Made by a program: the position numbers and the translations under genes. From positions 1,364,001 through 1,428,000 of the forward strand of contig BQMF02000036.1 of the NCBI GenBank assembly GCA_027922465.2: a stretch of 64,000 nucleotides of DNA. Reading direction: 5' to 3'. Shown here one piece after another: positions 55,561 through 64,000 of this stretch. This DNA comes from Turritopsis dohrnii. Taxonomy: Eukaryota; Cnidaria; Hydrozoa; Anthoathecata; Oceaniidae. The notes beneath the pieces were generated by a model. It was not told the origin of the DNA. It did no database searches and saw only the letters and a list, made by a program, of their open reading frames with translations. Numbering within the stretch: position 1 is the first letter of the stretch; each line of letters opens with the position of its first letter.

Positions 55561-58500
55561 TTATTGTATCTTGTAGTGTCCTCTCGCTAATGTAGCAATA
55601 CCATCGACGATAATTCTTTTGTCATCATCCGCATTGAGAGCGAGTTTGTTTGTTTTTATAGTGTGGACATCATGCTTAATCGATTGGAACGTCATCTGTT
55701 CCCTGTAAACATTTTTACCATCGAACAAGCATCTCTTGTAATCATCAAACCCCATCGTCTTCTTTACTACACACTTCTTGACTCCCTTGCACTTCTTGTC
55801 TTCTTTTCCATCTAACTGTTTATATGCATAGGTCTTTGCTCTAAGAGCGACAAACTCTGTCATTATCTTACCACCCAACTCATCTTTCATTAAACCAATG
55901 ACTTTCTTATTCAAACCTATAGGTAAAGGTCTGTTATCTTTCTCATCGTATGCTGAAGTGTCGAATCTCAAAGCTACATCATCGGCGATATCTTTGTAAA
56001 AGTCGTCGGTTTTGATGTGGTAGACAAAGCTATCTGTATCCATATAGCAGAGCTTTAGATTGTCACCATATTTTGGTCTCATGTAATCATAGTGAAACGC
56101 GTACATAACTATCTTTGACAAATCAAGAACTGCAGGTCCCAGATAGATCGGCTTGTTCAACACGAGTTTGATCTTTTGCATTTCAGCAGCCATCAAATGT
56201 TCGCTGAAACAGATACTACCCTTGAAGTTAGGTTTCATCACCAGCTTTTCATATTGTTCTTTCTTGGTAGCCAAGCGTATGTCTTTATGTTTACGTTGAT
56301 TCTCCATAGTTTTACAAAAGACTGAATTGTTCATGAGTTTGAAAAAGTCCTTTTCAAAGTCATTCTTTGATTTGGTACGCAAATTGGTGTTGAAATCGAT
56401 GTACGGCTTCAACCATGCGCTTTGCTTAAATCTCAGTACTCTATGAACCTTCACAAGAACAAGACCATGCTTCAGCGCTTGATCAAGCGCACGGATATGA
56501 ATAGTATAGTTCTTCTTGTCTGAAAGACATGGAGTTAGCTTTTCTACACCATTGATCTTCTTTCGCTCGGACATAAACGGAAGATCGTTATGTGAATCAT
56601 GAAGCTCTTGAGGATAGTTCACATCAACTTCAAGAAGATAACCATATTTACCGTCTTTCTCAGCCAACTTTGAAATGAATTCAGCGGTAAATTTATTAGC
56701 ATCTACCCACTTGAAATTCCCTGTCGGTAGCTTCTGAATCAAAGCCCATCCATATAGATTATTTGCATCAAGATATTGGAGATAGCTACTTTCTTCAGTC
56801 TTCTTATATTTAGCATCCATATACTTGTTATTAGCTTTAGCATGTCTATGGACAGCCTGACAGAGACCTCCTCTAATACCTTGCTCTACGAACAGAAACA
56901 TATCCATATCTGACAACAGATCCAGCTCAACCTCTGTCTTTTTCAAACAGGCTTGCCAAGCTAGTCCTGGAGCAGTGTAAAAATGTGCAGGATCCAATTT
57001 ATAGTTTGTTATGCATGTTTCCCTAAAAGTCTCAAAAACATCAGCAAGCAGTAGAACGTCTGTCTTGAGGTAGAGATCATGATACGCACCCATATTTTTA
57101 TTTTTCATGTGTTTCCACACATTCTGTGCATGCATATAATCAGCATCACTGATACCTTTCATGTTCAACTTGCTGTAAAAAGCATCTTTCGGTGGGAGCT
57201 TAGTTTCATTAAACTTATCAAAAGAATCAATGTATTCATAAGGATAAACTCCTTTTCTTCTCAATAGTTTGAATTGCTCATCACCCTTGAAGAATTTTCG
57301 AAGGTTTTTACACTGATCGTCAGATAGATTGTTTACCAAGTTATCCAGACTACTAGCCATGAAACGCACACTATCGATGAATCTCAACTGTATCTTTTGA
57401 ACTCTAGTCTCCCCATTTTTATCAGTATATTCGCCAACCTTAACATCCAATGAGAAAGAGATATATTTTTCTTTGTTTTCAGCGATGACGGCAATCCCTT
57501 CATCTCCATACTGTTTGGCTAGTTCTTTGATAAACAGATGAGCATCATATCCGCTTAGATTGTGAAAGACGATCGGGATGTATTTAGGCACTTTATAACG
57601 GAGATTACAAGCCTGATGTGCAGCTCCACGAAATTTACCAGTAAAATGACAGTGATCCCTAACCTTAATGTTATCTTTTTCAAATTCTTTCATACATATG
57701 TGGCACTTATCAGAATCGGTAAATCCCCGTTCCTCTTCATATGTGAGGTCTCGCATTCTCTGTTTAGGAAACATATTGTATAGCCTTTTCACTTCACCTA
57801 CCGCATGATCCACAAAACGTAAAACACAGTCTTCACCACGATAAAGCGTTAGAGGGTCTGAAACTTCACCATGAGCAAATTTGCTATAACAACAGAAGCC
57901 TGTGGGGATATGTATACCAACCTTTTCAGTGGATGATCCACTACGCGATTCTTTACAAACCTCTTTTGACAAAGCTTCGAAATCAGCATACATTATGAAA
58001 GGGGCTTTGAGCTGGTACTGACCGTCATGAAACTTAACGCTGCTACCCTCATTTGGCATCTTGATCTTCGCGACATCATTATTTTTACAATATTCAAAGT
58101 GTTCATCTCGTGTTTTCTCACTTGAAAATCCATTGAGACAATTCAAACAATAATGTTCTTTATGTTCGTGATTCGAGTTGACCTTACTCAAGACACCGCT
58201 CAAGTTCTTTACAGCTATATAATGTCTCTTTTCCTCTTCACATAGTAAAAACAAAACAACCGTTTCTTTGCGATCAAGATGCTTCGACTTACGACACATA
58301 TATATACCTTCTGCCACATCTTTTGTTAAAACATGCACAGCGATATCAGGGTTCCTCCTCTCAAACAAATCTATTTTATTTAGCGCCATTGGAAACGATA
58401 AACCATCCCAATTATATTTATCAACGTGTTTCTTGAGATTCGTTATCCTTTGCGGATCTTTCTTAATCTCATTGTGGTTCAAAGCAGCAGTAACAGCCCA

Positions 58501-59346
58501 TTTGAAGCACTCTTCATCATCTTCGTTATGTGGATTGATAACAGATTTCTTACCACTGAAATTCTTAGGTAAAAGTAAGTAAGAGCTGCCTCTCGTTAAT
58601 TTTAGCTTGTGAAAGTCTACATCAATATTTAAAATCTTATCGATAACAAAGCCGGATTGAGGTAACGCAGGGTTTTCAACCTGTTCGATTATCTTTTTGA
58701 ACATATTATTAACAACATCAGATATATCGCTTTCATTGTGAATTGTTTCCATATTGCTATTGAACGCCTTATCGACGTAGATTGTTGCTTCAGGATTGGA
58801 TAAATCCTCCTTTCTCCATTTGATCCACACAGTTGCTTGAATTTTTATTGATTTTTTGTTTTTGAGTTCTCTCATAATCAGATCACTTAAAATGGGTCGA
58901 ACCTTTTCAAGAAACAAATCAACGTCCTTTTTTCCATCTGAGTTTATCTTGAACCTTTTGTAAGAACCCTCAAACGCCGTTTCAATGGGGACAAACGCTT
59001 TTGGTTTCACTAATTTTTCATCTTTTTCATCATTCTTCCTCTTGTAGAGATTGAGAATCTTCTTCTTCATCTCTCTATAAGCGCTACTCACTTTCTCACG
59101 AATATGTTTAGGTACATGATCTACTAACCAATCTCTCCATTCATTCAACTTTCTTTTTACCTGAGGTCTATTTTTTACCATTTCTTGCTGCTCAAACAAA
59201 TCCATGTCTTGTTGGTTAGGAATAATTGTAACAGGTCGGACTGGTTTGAATCGTCTAGTAGATCTTGGTGGTGGAATAGGTTGGTCATTTCTCATTGATG
59301 TTGGTGAGCTAGCTAATAATTCAACAACAGTATTTCGCGAAGTCAT
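55561..59346 (-). CDS. POLB: protein-primed family B DNA polymerase (Polinton type)
   Basis: A 1,261-residue uninterrupted frame. It replicates the element by protein priming. Order by approximate residue: a C2H2-type finger near 395 (HYCLNCLNGFSSEKTRDEHF), exonuclease motif I YADFEAL near 450, a zinc/HNH-like CHICMKEF..VRDHCHFTGK block near 550-575, Exo II HNLSGYDAHLF near 594, Exo III YHDLYLKTDV near 754, polymerase motif A YLDANNLYGWAL near 854, motif B KLMNNSVFCKTMENQ near 1000, motif C YMDTDSFVYH near 1099. Catalytic Asp residues are present, so it is predicted to be active. Motif B has Cys where FGKTMEN is usual. The start is the only ATG before the whole frame. Confidence 0.92.
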   Translation of the reverse strand: MTSRNTVVELLASSPTSMRNDQPIPPPRSTRRFKPVRPVTIIPNQQDMDLFEQQEMVKNRPQVKRKLNEWRDWLVDHVPKHIREKVSSAYREMKKKILNLYKRKNDEKDEKLVKPKAFVPIETAFEGSYKRFKINSDGKKDVDLFLEKVRPILSDLIMRELKNKKSIKIQATVWIKWRKEDLSNPEATIYVDKAFNSNMETIHNESDISDVVNNMFKKIIEQVENPALPQSGFVIDKILNIDVDFHKLKLTRGSSYLLLPKNFSGKKSVINPHNEDDEECFKWAVTAALNHNEIKKDPQRITNLKKHVDKYNWDGLSFPMALNKIDLFERRNPDIAVHVLTKDVAEGIYMCRKSKHLDRKETVVLFLLCEEEKRHYIAVKNLSGVLSKVNSNHEHKEHYCLNCLNGFSSEKTRDEHFEYCKNNDVAKIKMPNEGSSVKFHDGQYQLKAPFIMYADFEALSKEVCKESRSGSSTEKVGIHIPTGFCCYSKFAHGEVSDPLTLYRGEDCVLRFVDHAVGEVKRLYNMFPKQRMRDLTYEEERGFTDSDKCHICMKEFEKDNIKVRDHCHFTGKFRGAAHQACNLRYKVPKYIPIVFHNLSGYDAHLFIKELAKQYGDEGIAVIAENKEKYISFSLDVKVGEYTDKNGETRVQKIQLRFIDSVRFMASSLDNLVNNLSDDQCKNLRKFFKGDEQFKLLRRKGVYPYEYIDSFDKFNETKLPPKDAFYSKLNMKGISDADYMHAQNVWKHMKNKNMGAYHDLYLKTDVLLLADVFETFRETCITNYKLDPAHFYTAPGLAWQACLKKTEVELDLLSDMDMFLFVEQGIRGGLCQAVHRHAKANNKYMDAKYKKTEESSYLQYLDANNLYGWALIQKLPTGNFKWVDANKFTAEFISKLAEKDGKYGYLLEVDVNYPQELHDSHNDLPFMSERKKINGVEKLTPCLSDKKNYTIHIRALDQALKHGLVLVKVHRVLRFKQSAWLKPYIDFNTNLRTKSKNDFEKDFFKLMNNSVFCKTMENQRKHKDIRLATKKEQYEKLVMKPNFKGSICFSEHLMAAEMQKIKLVLNKPIYLGPAVLDLSKIVMYAFHYDYMRPKYGDNLKLCYMDTDSFVYHIKTDDFYKDIADDVALRFDTSAYDEKDNRPLPIGLNKKVIGLMKDELGGKIMTEFVALRAKTYAYKQLDGKEDKKCKGVKKCVVKKTMGFDDYKRCLFDGKNVYREQMTFQSIKHDVHTIKTNKLALNADDDKRIIVDGIATLARGHYKIQ

Positions 59347-59493
59347 GTTGTATAATTATTATTTGTGTAATATTTAAGTGATCATGATTACTTTAACTCA
59401 TTTTGAAATATCATTTTTTCAATCATCAAACGACTCAAACCCTCTAGTTAACTTTTGTTACTCGATTTAAGTAACAAAAAAACAAAACAACCT

Positions 59494-59796
59494 CTACAAG
59501 GATGAACGAGCCAATCTATTTTGTTTACGAGCCATCCTTCTCTTCTCGTATTGGCTCTCTCGATACCTTTGATATTTTTCTTCGTTGTTTCTTATCCAGT
59601 TTGAATAGCGTGTATAAAATAATTGTTTCATTTCAGGATCACAAAGAAACAGTGGATCCTTATCATTTTTCTCAAGTACCTCAAGCATTTTAGCTTTGTT
59701 CATTTGGTTAACATATTTTATTTTTCGTGATGCACATAATGCTCGTAACGCATTAAAACCCATTGATCGGTAATCTGATTCTGTTTTGTCAGTCAT
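59494..59796 (-). CDS. small SAP-like protein of the Polinton element
   Basis: 100 residues. The N-terminal part MGFNALRALCASRKIKYVNQ followed by MNKAKMLEVLEKND has the helix-turn-helix pattern of SAP/HeH DNA-binding motifs. A basic tail (RRMARKQNRLARS) follows. Divergent from the integrase, with 107 bp between start codons. A TATA-like TTTATATAAAAG lies at 59806-59817. Confidence 0.6.
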   Translation of the reverse strand: MTDKTESDYRSMGFNALRALCASRKIKYVNQMNKAKMLEVLEKNDKDPLFLCDPEMKQLFYTRYSNWIRNNEEKYQRYRESQYEKRRMARKQNRLARSSL

Positions 59797-59903
59797 GTTT
59801 ATTCTTTATATAAAAGAGATAAAACTTTTAAGCCACTTTTGTTTGTTTTGTCACACTACATATTATATCGTAATAAAATAATAAAATATGTATAAAATAA
59901 AAG

Positions 59904-60887
59904 ATGTCAAACTCTAAACTTCAAAAGATTTATTATCAACCTCAAAACTTATGGAAAGGACAAAAGGCTGTTCGCAATCTAAGAGGATTTGGTTTCAAAC
60001 CGAAGGAAATTAAGAAGTGGCTATCAAAGCAAGATTTGTGGCAGGTACATCTACCGGCACCGAAAAGGATCGAACGTCCACATTATGAGGTGACTAAACC
60101 GAATGAGATTCATCAATTTGATATATTGTATATGCCTAGTGATATGCTATATGGTAATAAATGCAAGTACATTTTGTCTGGTATCGATGTTGCTTCACGC
60201 TATAAGGTGGCCCGACCTTTGAATACTAAGAGAGCGAAAGAGGTTGCCGCTATGATTGAAGACATCTACATGGTTGGACCGTTAACTTATCCAAAAGTAT
60301 TTCAATGTGATAACGGTTCAGAATTCAAAGCGGATGTATCAAAATTGTTGGAGAAGAATAATGTTGAAATTAAAAGAGCAACTACTAAATATAAGCATAC
60401 CCATACAGCTTTTGTTGAAGCATTGAACAAGATACTTGCTGAAAATTTATTCAAAATACAAGATGCTCAAGAACTGAATGATTCGGAAAAGGTATCATCT
60501 ACATGGGTCAAATATTTGTATAAACTTGTGGGTAGATTGAACGATACAAAGACTCAGATGATCGGTATGAAACCGAAAGATGCCATCAAATTGAAAGAGG
60601 TACCTCTCGCTAAACGAGAGAGCTATCCACCTGAAGTAGAGCTACCTCAAGATGGTTTGTATAGATATCTATTGCAACCGGGTGAAGAGCACGATGACCA
60701 TCGAAAAAGAGCAACAGATAGGATATGGTCAAAGAGGACATATAGATTGAGTGAGGTAATAGATCAACCAGGTAACCGCGTACTATATTACCTTCAAGAT
60801 GGACCTGAACGATCTTTTGTAAAAGAAGAGCTGATGTTGATACCTGAGGATACAGAGCTACCTCCTGATTATGTGCAAGGTTGGTGA
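59904..60887 (+). CDS. INT: retroviral-type (DDE) integrase of the Polinton element
   Basis: 327 residues. The rve-type catalytic core has Asp73 (HQFDILY), Asp136 (QCDNGSEF) and Glu172 (AFVEALNK): the D,D-35-E spacing is exact, so it should be active. The C-terminal third (RIWSKRTYRLSEVIDQPGNR..YYLQDGPERSFVKEEL) resembles the chromo-like domain of Polinton integrases. It inserts the element into host DNA. TATA-like TATAAAATAA lies only 4-13 bp before the ATG. Confidence 0.9.
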   Translation: MSNSKLQKIYYQPQNLWKGQKAVRNLRGFGFKPKEIKKWLSKQDLWQVHLPAPKRIERPHYEVTKPNEIHQFDILYMPSDMLYGNKCKYILSGIDVASRYKVARPLNTKRAKEVAAMIEDIYMVGPLTYPKVFQCDNGSEFKADVSKLLEKNNVEIKRATTKYKHTHTAFVEALNKILAENLFKIQDAQELNDSEKVSSTWVKYLYKLVGRLNDTKTQMIGMKPKDAIKLKEVPLAKRESYPPEVELPQDGLYRYLLQPGEEHDDHRKRATDRIWSKRTYRLSEVIDQPGNRVLYYLQDGPERSFVKEELMLIPEDTELPPDYVQGW

Positions 60888-60948
60888 ACCGTACATACAA
60901 AGTATCTTTACTAGAAACAAGTAAAGATGAGTCGTCTAGCGACGAGGT

Positions 60949-61287
60949 TTAGCGCCACATAATGTCATAATCAAAGAATTGTCTTTCAGGATTCTTTTCA
61001 GATTGTTTGAGCCCCTTCGGTCTGACAAAGGCTTCTCTAGAATTCCAACCATAATCCTTCAATTCAACGCAAAGTCTTGCAGGCAACCATGTCTTATATA
61101 ATTTCCCTGTTCTGTCTTGGACCTCTGCATACATAGCTTTTCCAGAACCAAATTCAGATGCAGGTGTGTCTATCTCACCCACAGATTTAACATGATAAAT
61201 CACGTTTTCAGGTAGCTCTCTCCACTTTGTGATTGGAGTAATTTGTTCCATGTTTTGTTCAAATGTTGCAACTGTTGGAAATTCCAT
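60949..61287 (-). CDS. small beta-rich protein of unknown function
   Basis: 112 residues, with ITKWRELPENVIYHVKSVGE, GSGKAMYAEVQDRTGKLYKT and WLPARLCVEL. The alternating pattern suggests a small beta-barrel (OB-like) fold, possibly nucleic-acid binding, but this is inference. TATATATA stands at 61303-61310, 16 bp before the start on this strand. It ends convergent to the integrase, with 61 bp between. Confidence 0.6.
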   Translation of the reverse strand: MEFPTVATFEQNMEQITPITKWRELPENVIYHVKSVGEIDTPASEFGSGKAMYAEVQDRTGKLYKTWLPARLCVELKDYGWNSREAFVRPKGLKQSEKNPERQFFDYDIMWR

Positions 61288-61387
61288 TGTCTCTTTTTTG
61301 TCTATATATACTTGTGATTATATGTCTTTATAACAGTTTCATTTCATTTATCACTTTTTCAAATTGAGGAGCACATAACCGCACATC

Positions 61388-61984
61388 CTAGTAACCATTT
61401 TCGGTTATGGATTTTTTCAGGTTTTGAAGTTCTACCATCAAACTTTTTTGAAATTGATTTTGGGTTTCAGTCTCCATCTTTCTATCTGTAGAACTGAGTC
61501 TTTCTAAAGCTTTGTAATATGTTCCCTGCAAAACCTGGAATTCTTTGTAATTGATCCTCCCATCATTCAATGCTTGTGAGATACTTGTTTCGAAGACAGC
61601 GATTGAGGATGTAACAATATCATATAATTTTATCACTTTTTCTACTTTCTTTTGATATCTTTTGATGACAGCTGTAGTAAGTCCGGTACAGATAGAGCCG
61701 GCTAAGGCTACACCACCTAATCCTGCAGAAATAGGTATTCCGATAATAGTAGCCCCTGTTGCAATTGAACCGATGCCAGAGCCAATGGTTATAGCGCTTG
61801 AGCTAGCATTTACTAGCATCGATCGTTCTATCGCCTTGTTGTATCTCTTGAGCTTGATGCTAAACTTGTTCTTCAGTTTTATCAACTCTTCAAACTCAGA
61901 ATTTATTACGCTTGCGTTAAACTTTTCCTGCTCATTCAAATCCTCAGGAGCAGTGGGTAGTTTTGGATAAATTTTAAAACTCAT
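61388..61984 (-). CDS. glycine-rich membrane protein of the Polinton element
   Basis: 198 residues. A charged helical N-terminus, then a long hydrophobic Gly/Ala/Ile segment (about residues 60-107; SAITIGSGIGSIATGATIIG, then GIPISAGLGGVALAGSICTG), then a charged helical C-terminus. The segment is long enough for two membrane passes. Divergent from the next gene, with 56 bp between ATGs. Function unknown. A virion or membrane-active role is possible (inference). Confidence 0.65.
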   Translation of the reverse strand: MSFKIYPKLPTAPEDLNEQEKFNASVINSEFEELIKLKNKFSIKLKRYNKAIERSMLVNASSSAITIGSGIGSIATGATIIGIPISAGLGGVALAGSICTGLTTAVIKRYQKKVEKVIKLYDIVTSSIAVFETSISQALNDGRINYKEFQVLQGTYYKALERLSSTDRKMETETQNQFQKSLMVELQNLKKSITENGY

Positions 61985-62040
61985 ATTTAGAGGGTTGTTA
62001 TAACATAATAAATAATAAATTATCCTCTAAATAAATAAAA

Positions 62041-63330
62041 ATGGCAGACATTGACATTGACCCCTTTGGAGAACATGAGATGACGACAGATGAGACAACC
62101 GATGAGACGTTTCCTCTCATACCAACTGGAGACCGTACGGGTGCACAGATACATACATCAGGTGAACGAGAAACATCATTTGGAGGTCACAGTCTGAATA
62201 CTAGAGTTTTGAAAGAACTAGTTGAAGGGTTGTATGATAGATTATCTGAAAAATACCGGTCAAAACCTGAGGTGTTATATACCGATCTGGTTGAAATTAG
62301 AGATGGTGAATTATACTACAAAGACAGTAGCAAACCATTGACAAACAATGGAAGACTAAGGGCTACTGGTACTATAGCTGAAATATTGGGTAAGAACAGG
62401 TTACGTAGTTTAGGGTATGATATACCTAAGAGCAAATTTTCAGCCAGACAGGCAGCTGTACTAAACAAAATAGCAGAAGAGCTTCCCTCTACATCTAAAA
62501 TCACAACAGCAACCGATGTAGAGTTGGAAGATATGTCCGGTGATGTGGTGAACAGTACGGAAGATTTAATTTCAACGCTTAGACACCAATCGATCGATCA
62601 TGAAACAACTCAGACCGGTGATCTATTTGAATATCCTGTGCGTGAGCTGTTAGGATTGGATAAAGCGCTGAGAAACATACGAGGAGGTCTTCAGGAAGAG
62701 GTTGCGAAAAAGGTTCGAATAGAACAGCATATCGATAAGGAGAAAAACAAGTTGGAAGAAATGGAAAATGATGCAACATACACAGATGAACAACGAAAAG
62801 AGGTTGAAGAGAGAATGGAGGGATTACATGAAGAGTTGAAAGCTAGGAAAGAGAACATTAATATTCTCAAAGGCAAACTAAACAGTCAAGTTACGAGCAT
62901 CAAAGAAACCATTGCTAAAGTCCTCGACAAAGATACCACATTAGGTGAAAGGATACGAACACTATTCCGTGAACAAGGTATAACAATCGTTAGCATTCTG
63001 ACAGCGTTTGGTATGGCTATCGGTGTTCTTGTGGAAGCTTTGCTACCTGGAGGATCAGCAGCTGGAAGCTCTTCACAAAATCCTGACAAAGGTGGTGATA
63101 AAAAGGACGATGCAAAGGAATGGATAAAAAATAAACTAAAAGCGTTAGCATCACTTCTAGGTAGATTGGCATCTAAAGCGGCAGAGGCTTTACCTGGAAT
63201 AATTGGATCTATCGTATCATGGATATTGAACAGAGCAAAAGAAGTTGTAGGTTGGTTAAGTCAAAATTTATGGGCTCTGATTGTAGGGGTTGGGGGGTTG
63301 ATCTATACGTACCTTGTCACTAGACGGTAA
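62041..63330 (+). CDS. coiled-coil membrane protein of the Polinton element
   Basis: 429 residues. Acidic N-terminus (MADIDIDPFGEHEMTTDETT), central globular part, coiled coil at about residues 215-305 (VRIEQHIDKEKNKLEEMEND..), a hydrophobic segment near 315-337 (ITIVSILTAFGMAIGVLVEA), a polar linker, and two amphipathic/hydrophobic segments at the C-terminus ending LWALIVGVGGLIYTYLVTRR. Unknown family. A minor virion or membrane-remodelling protein would fit (inference). Confidence 0.65.
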   Translation: MADIDIDPFGEHEMTTDETTDETFPLIPTGDRTGAQIHTSGERETSFGGHSLNTRVLKELVEGLYDRLSEKYRSKPEVLYTDLVEIRDGELYYKDSSKPLTNNGRLRATGTIAEILGKNRLRSLGYDIPKSKFSARQAAVLNKIAEELPSTSKITTATDVELEDMSGDVVNSTEDLISTLRHQSIDHETTQTGDLFEYPVRELLGLDKALRNIRGGLQEEVAKKVRIEQHIDKEKNKLEEMENDATYTDEQRKEVEERMEGLHEELKARKENINILKGKLNSQVTSIKETIAKVLDKDTTLGERIRTLFREQGITIVSILTAFGMAIGVLVEALLPGGSAAGSSSQNPDKGGDKKDDAKEWIKNKLKALASLLGRLASKAAEALPGIIGSIVSWILNRAKEVVGWLSQNLWALIVGVGGLIYTYLVTRR

Positions 63331-63387
63331 CCATCTGAAAGTGTATATGTTACATGTATCGTGTAACATAATTTTTGTTGATGGTCT

Positions 63388-63810
63388 TCATCTTTCAAAA
63401 TACCACACAATTCCACCAATACCGAGCATACTCAGAGCTATAAAAGCCAATTCTCTTTCATGTTGATCATGACTCGGTGTATAAAAGTCGCTCAATACAG
63501 GCTGCCGTGGTAGCGGTTCAAGATGATTACTAAACACCCTATTGTACTCTCTCATTGCATCGTTTAGCTCTACGAATTTAGTCTCAGCCTTCTTTTCGAG
63601 CGCTAGCTGTTTATTGATGAAATCGATCCTTTCCTGTCGTTTTTGCTGCCATTCTATTTGTGCTTTTTGTAATTTTTCTATGGCCAGATCATGACGTTTT
63701 CTTTCCCTATCGATTCTGTCTTTGGATAAACTTGAAAACAGATAGCTTGATCCTGTGAAAGCCAAAGCGTTAGCTAAAGCTCCACCTAACATCATTGCGA
63801 TAGAAGCCAT
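63388..63810 (-). CDS. small coiled-coil protein with terminal membrane segments
   Basis: 140 residues. Hydrophobic N-terminus (MASIAMMLGGALANALAFTG), a long charged coiled coil (about residues 32-90), then a second hydrophobic stretch near the end (LAFIALSMLGIGGIVWYFER). Its ATG lies 2 bp past the stop codon of the next upstream gene on the same strand, so the two are probably co-transcribed. Confidence 0.6.
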   Translation of the reverse strand: MASIAMMLGGALANALAFTGSSYLFSSLSKDRIDRERKRHDLAIEKLQKAQIEWQQKRQERIDFINKQLALEKKAETKFVELNDAMREYNRVFSNHLEPLPRQPVLSDFYTPSHDQHERELAFIALSMLGIGGIVWYFER

Positions 63811-63812
63811 AT

Positions 63813-63998
63813 TTAGATATTGATATTTTCAGGTAAAATCTTTTGTTTGATTAAGTATTCTCGTGTCACTTCACTAGCGGCGATAATGGCAACTAGTTTT
63901 CCCGTATCTTCCAAGTCGAACTTTTGAAATGAAGGAGGTGTCATTTTTAACACCTTTTTTACAAGCATAGAGTAGCCGATAGCGAGTGCTGATATGAC
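63813..63998 (-). CDS. 3' end of a gene cut by the window edge
   Basis: 61 codons and a TAA (63813-63815) in one open frame that runs off the right edge: VISALAIGYSMLVKKVLKMT, SFQKFDLEDTGKLVAIIAAS, EVTREYLIKQKILPENINI. A membrane-like segment is followed by a short helical tail. Not recognised. Co-directional with, and almost touching, the 63388-63810 gene. Confidence 0.6.
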   Translation of the reverse strand, partial: VISALAIGYSMLVKKVLKMTPPSFQKFDLEDTGKLVAIIAASEVTREYLIKQKILPENINI

Positions 63999-64000
63999 TG

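Larger units (their letters stand above)
55561..64000. mobile_element. Polinton/Maverick (adintovirus-like) element, one end
   Basis: A compact, intronless block of genes on both strands with long intact frames, unlike the surrounding DNA. A protein-primed family B DNA polymerase and a retroviral-type integrase together define Polintons. Accessory small proteins lie between and after them. Capsid, packaging ATPase and maturation protease are not seen and are expected past 64000. The intact frames suggest a young insertion. Confidence 0.85.

Noticed and set aside
57079..58582. Plus-strand ORFs opposite the Polinton polymerase
   Set aside because: They are antisense shadows of a polymerase frame with all expected motifs.

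Overview
This is eukaryotic DNA, AT-rich and intron-containing, with canonical GT..AG introns, AATAAA-type signals and many transposon families. The gene types fit an early-branching animal, most likely a cnidarian. That assignment is inference from gene style and repeat content (CR1-like LINE, Penelope-like RT, hAT, Polinton/Maverick, many TIR/MITE families), not a database result.

Layout. 1-6,862: noncoding repeats (a 3.4 kb inverted-repeat unit, a pogo-like MITE, a minisatellite). 6,863-13,641 (+): a nearly complete multi-exon TET methylcytosine dioxygenase gene with a CXXC zinc finger, a Cys-rich region, the HxD iron motif and a very large terminal exon. 13,813-19,060: stacked MITE-like elements. 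20,583-21,407 (+): a single-exon, tropomyosin-like coiled-coil protein. 21.6-31.8 kb: transposon debris (decayed transposase, Penelope-like RT, a protease-like fragment, the C-terminal domain of a retroelement, a hAT transposase tail). 29.9-39.5 kb (+): a gene that splices together a Death domain, a poorly characterised middle part, an SF1-helicase-like P-loop NTPase and ankyrin repeats. It has two near-identical candidate first exons and at least two frame breaks in its middle.

39.86-46.9 kb is a diverged segmental duplicate of the 3' end of TET and its downstream flank (12.6-19.5 kb). Its copy is split by a dead CR1/L2-like LINE (40.35-44.2 kb, minus strand). 47.8-49.8 kb is an ACGTTA-repeat TIR element whose termini resemble those of the ACGTC-repeat element at 18.2-19.1 kb. 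50-55 kb holds further foldbacks, tandem duplications, a LINE tail and a tRNA-like sequence.

55,561-64,000 is one end of a Polinton/Maverick (adintovirus-like) element with intact reading frames: protein-primed family B DNA polymerase, SAP-like small protein, retroviral-type integrase, a small beta-rich protein and four membrane/coiled-coil proteins. The last is cut by the window edge. These genes would act together in self-synthesising transposition or virion formation. The capsid, ATPase and protease genes expected in such elements would lie beyond the window.

The two most novel-looking items are the Death-NTPase-ankyrin gene with its duplicated leader exon, and the duplicated TET 3' end placed directly downstream of that gene.
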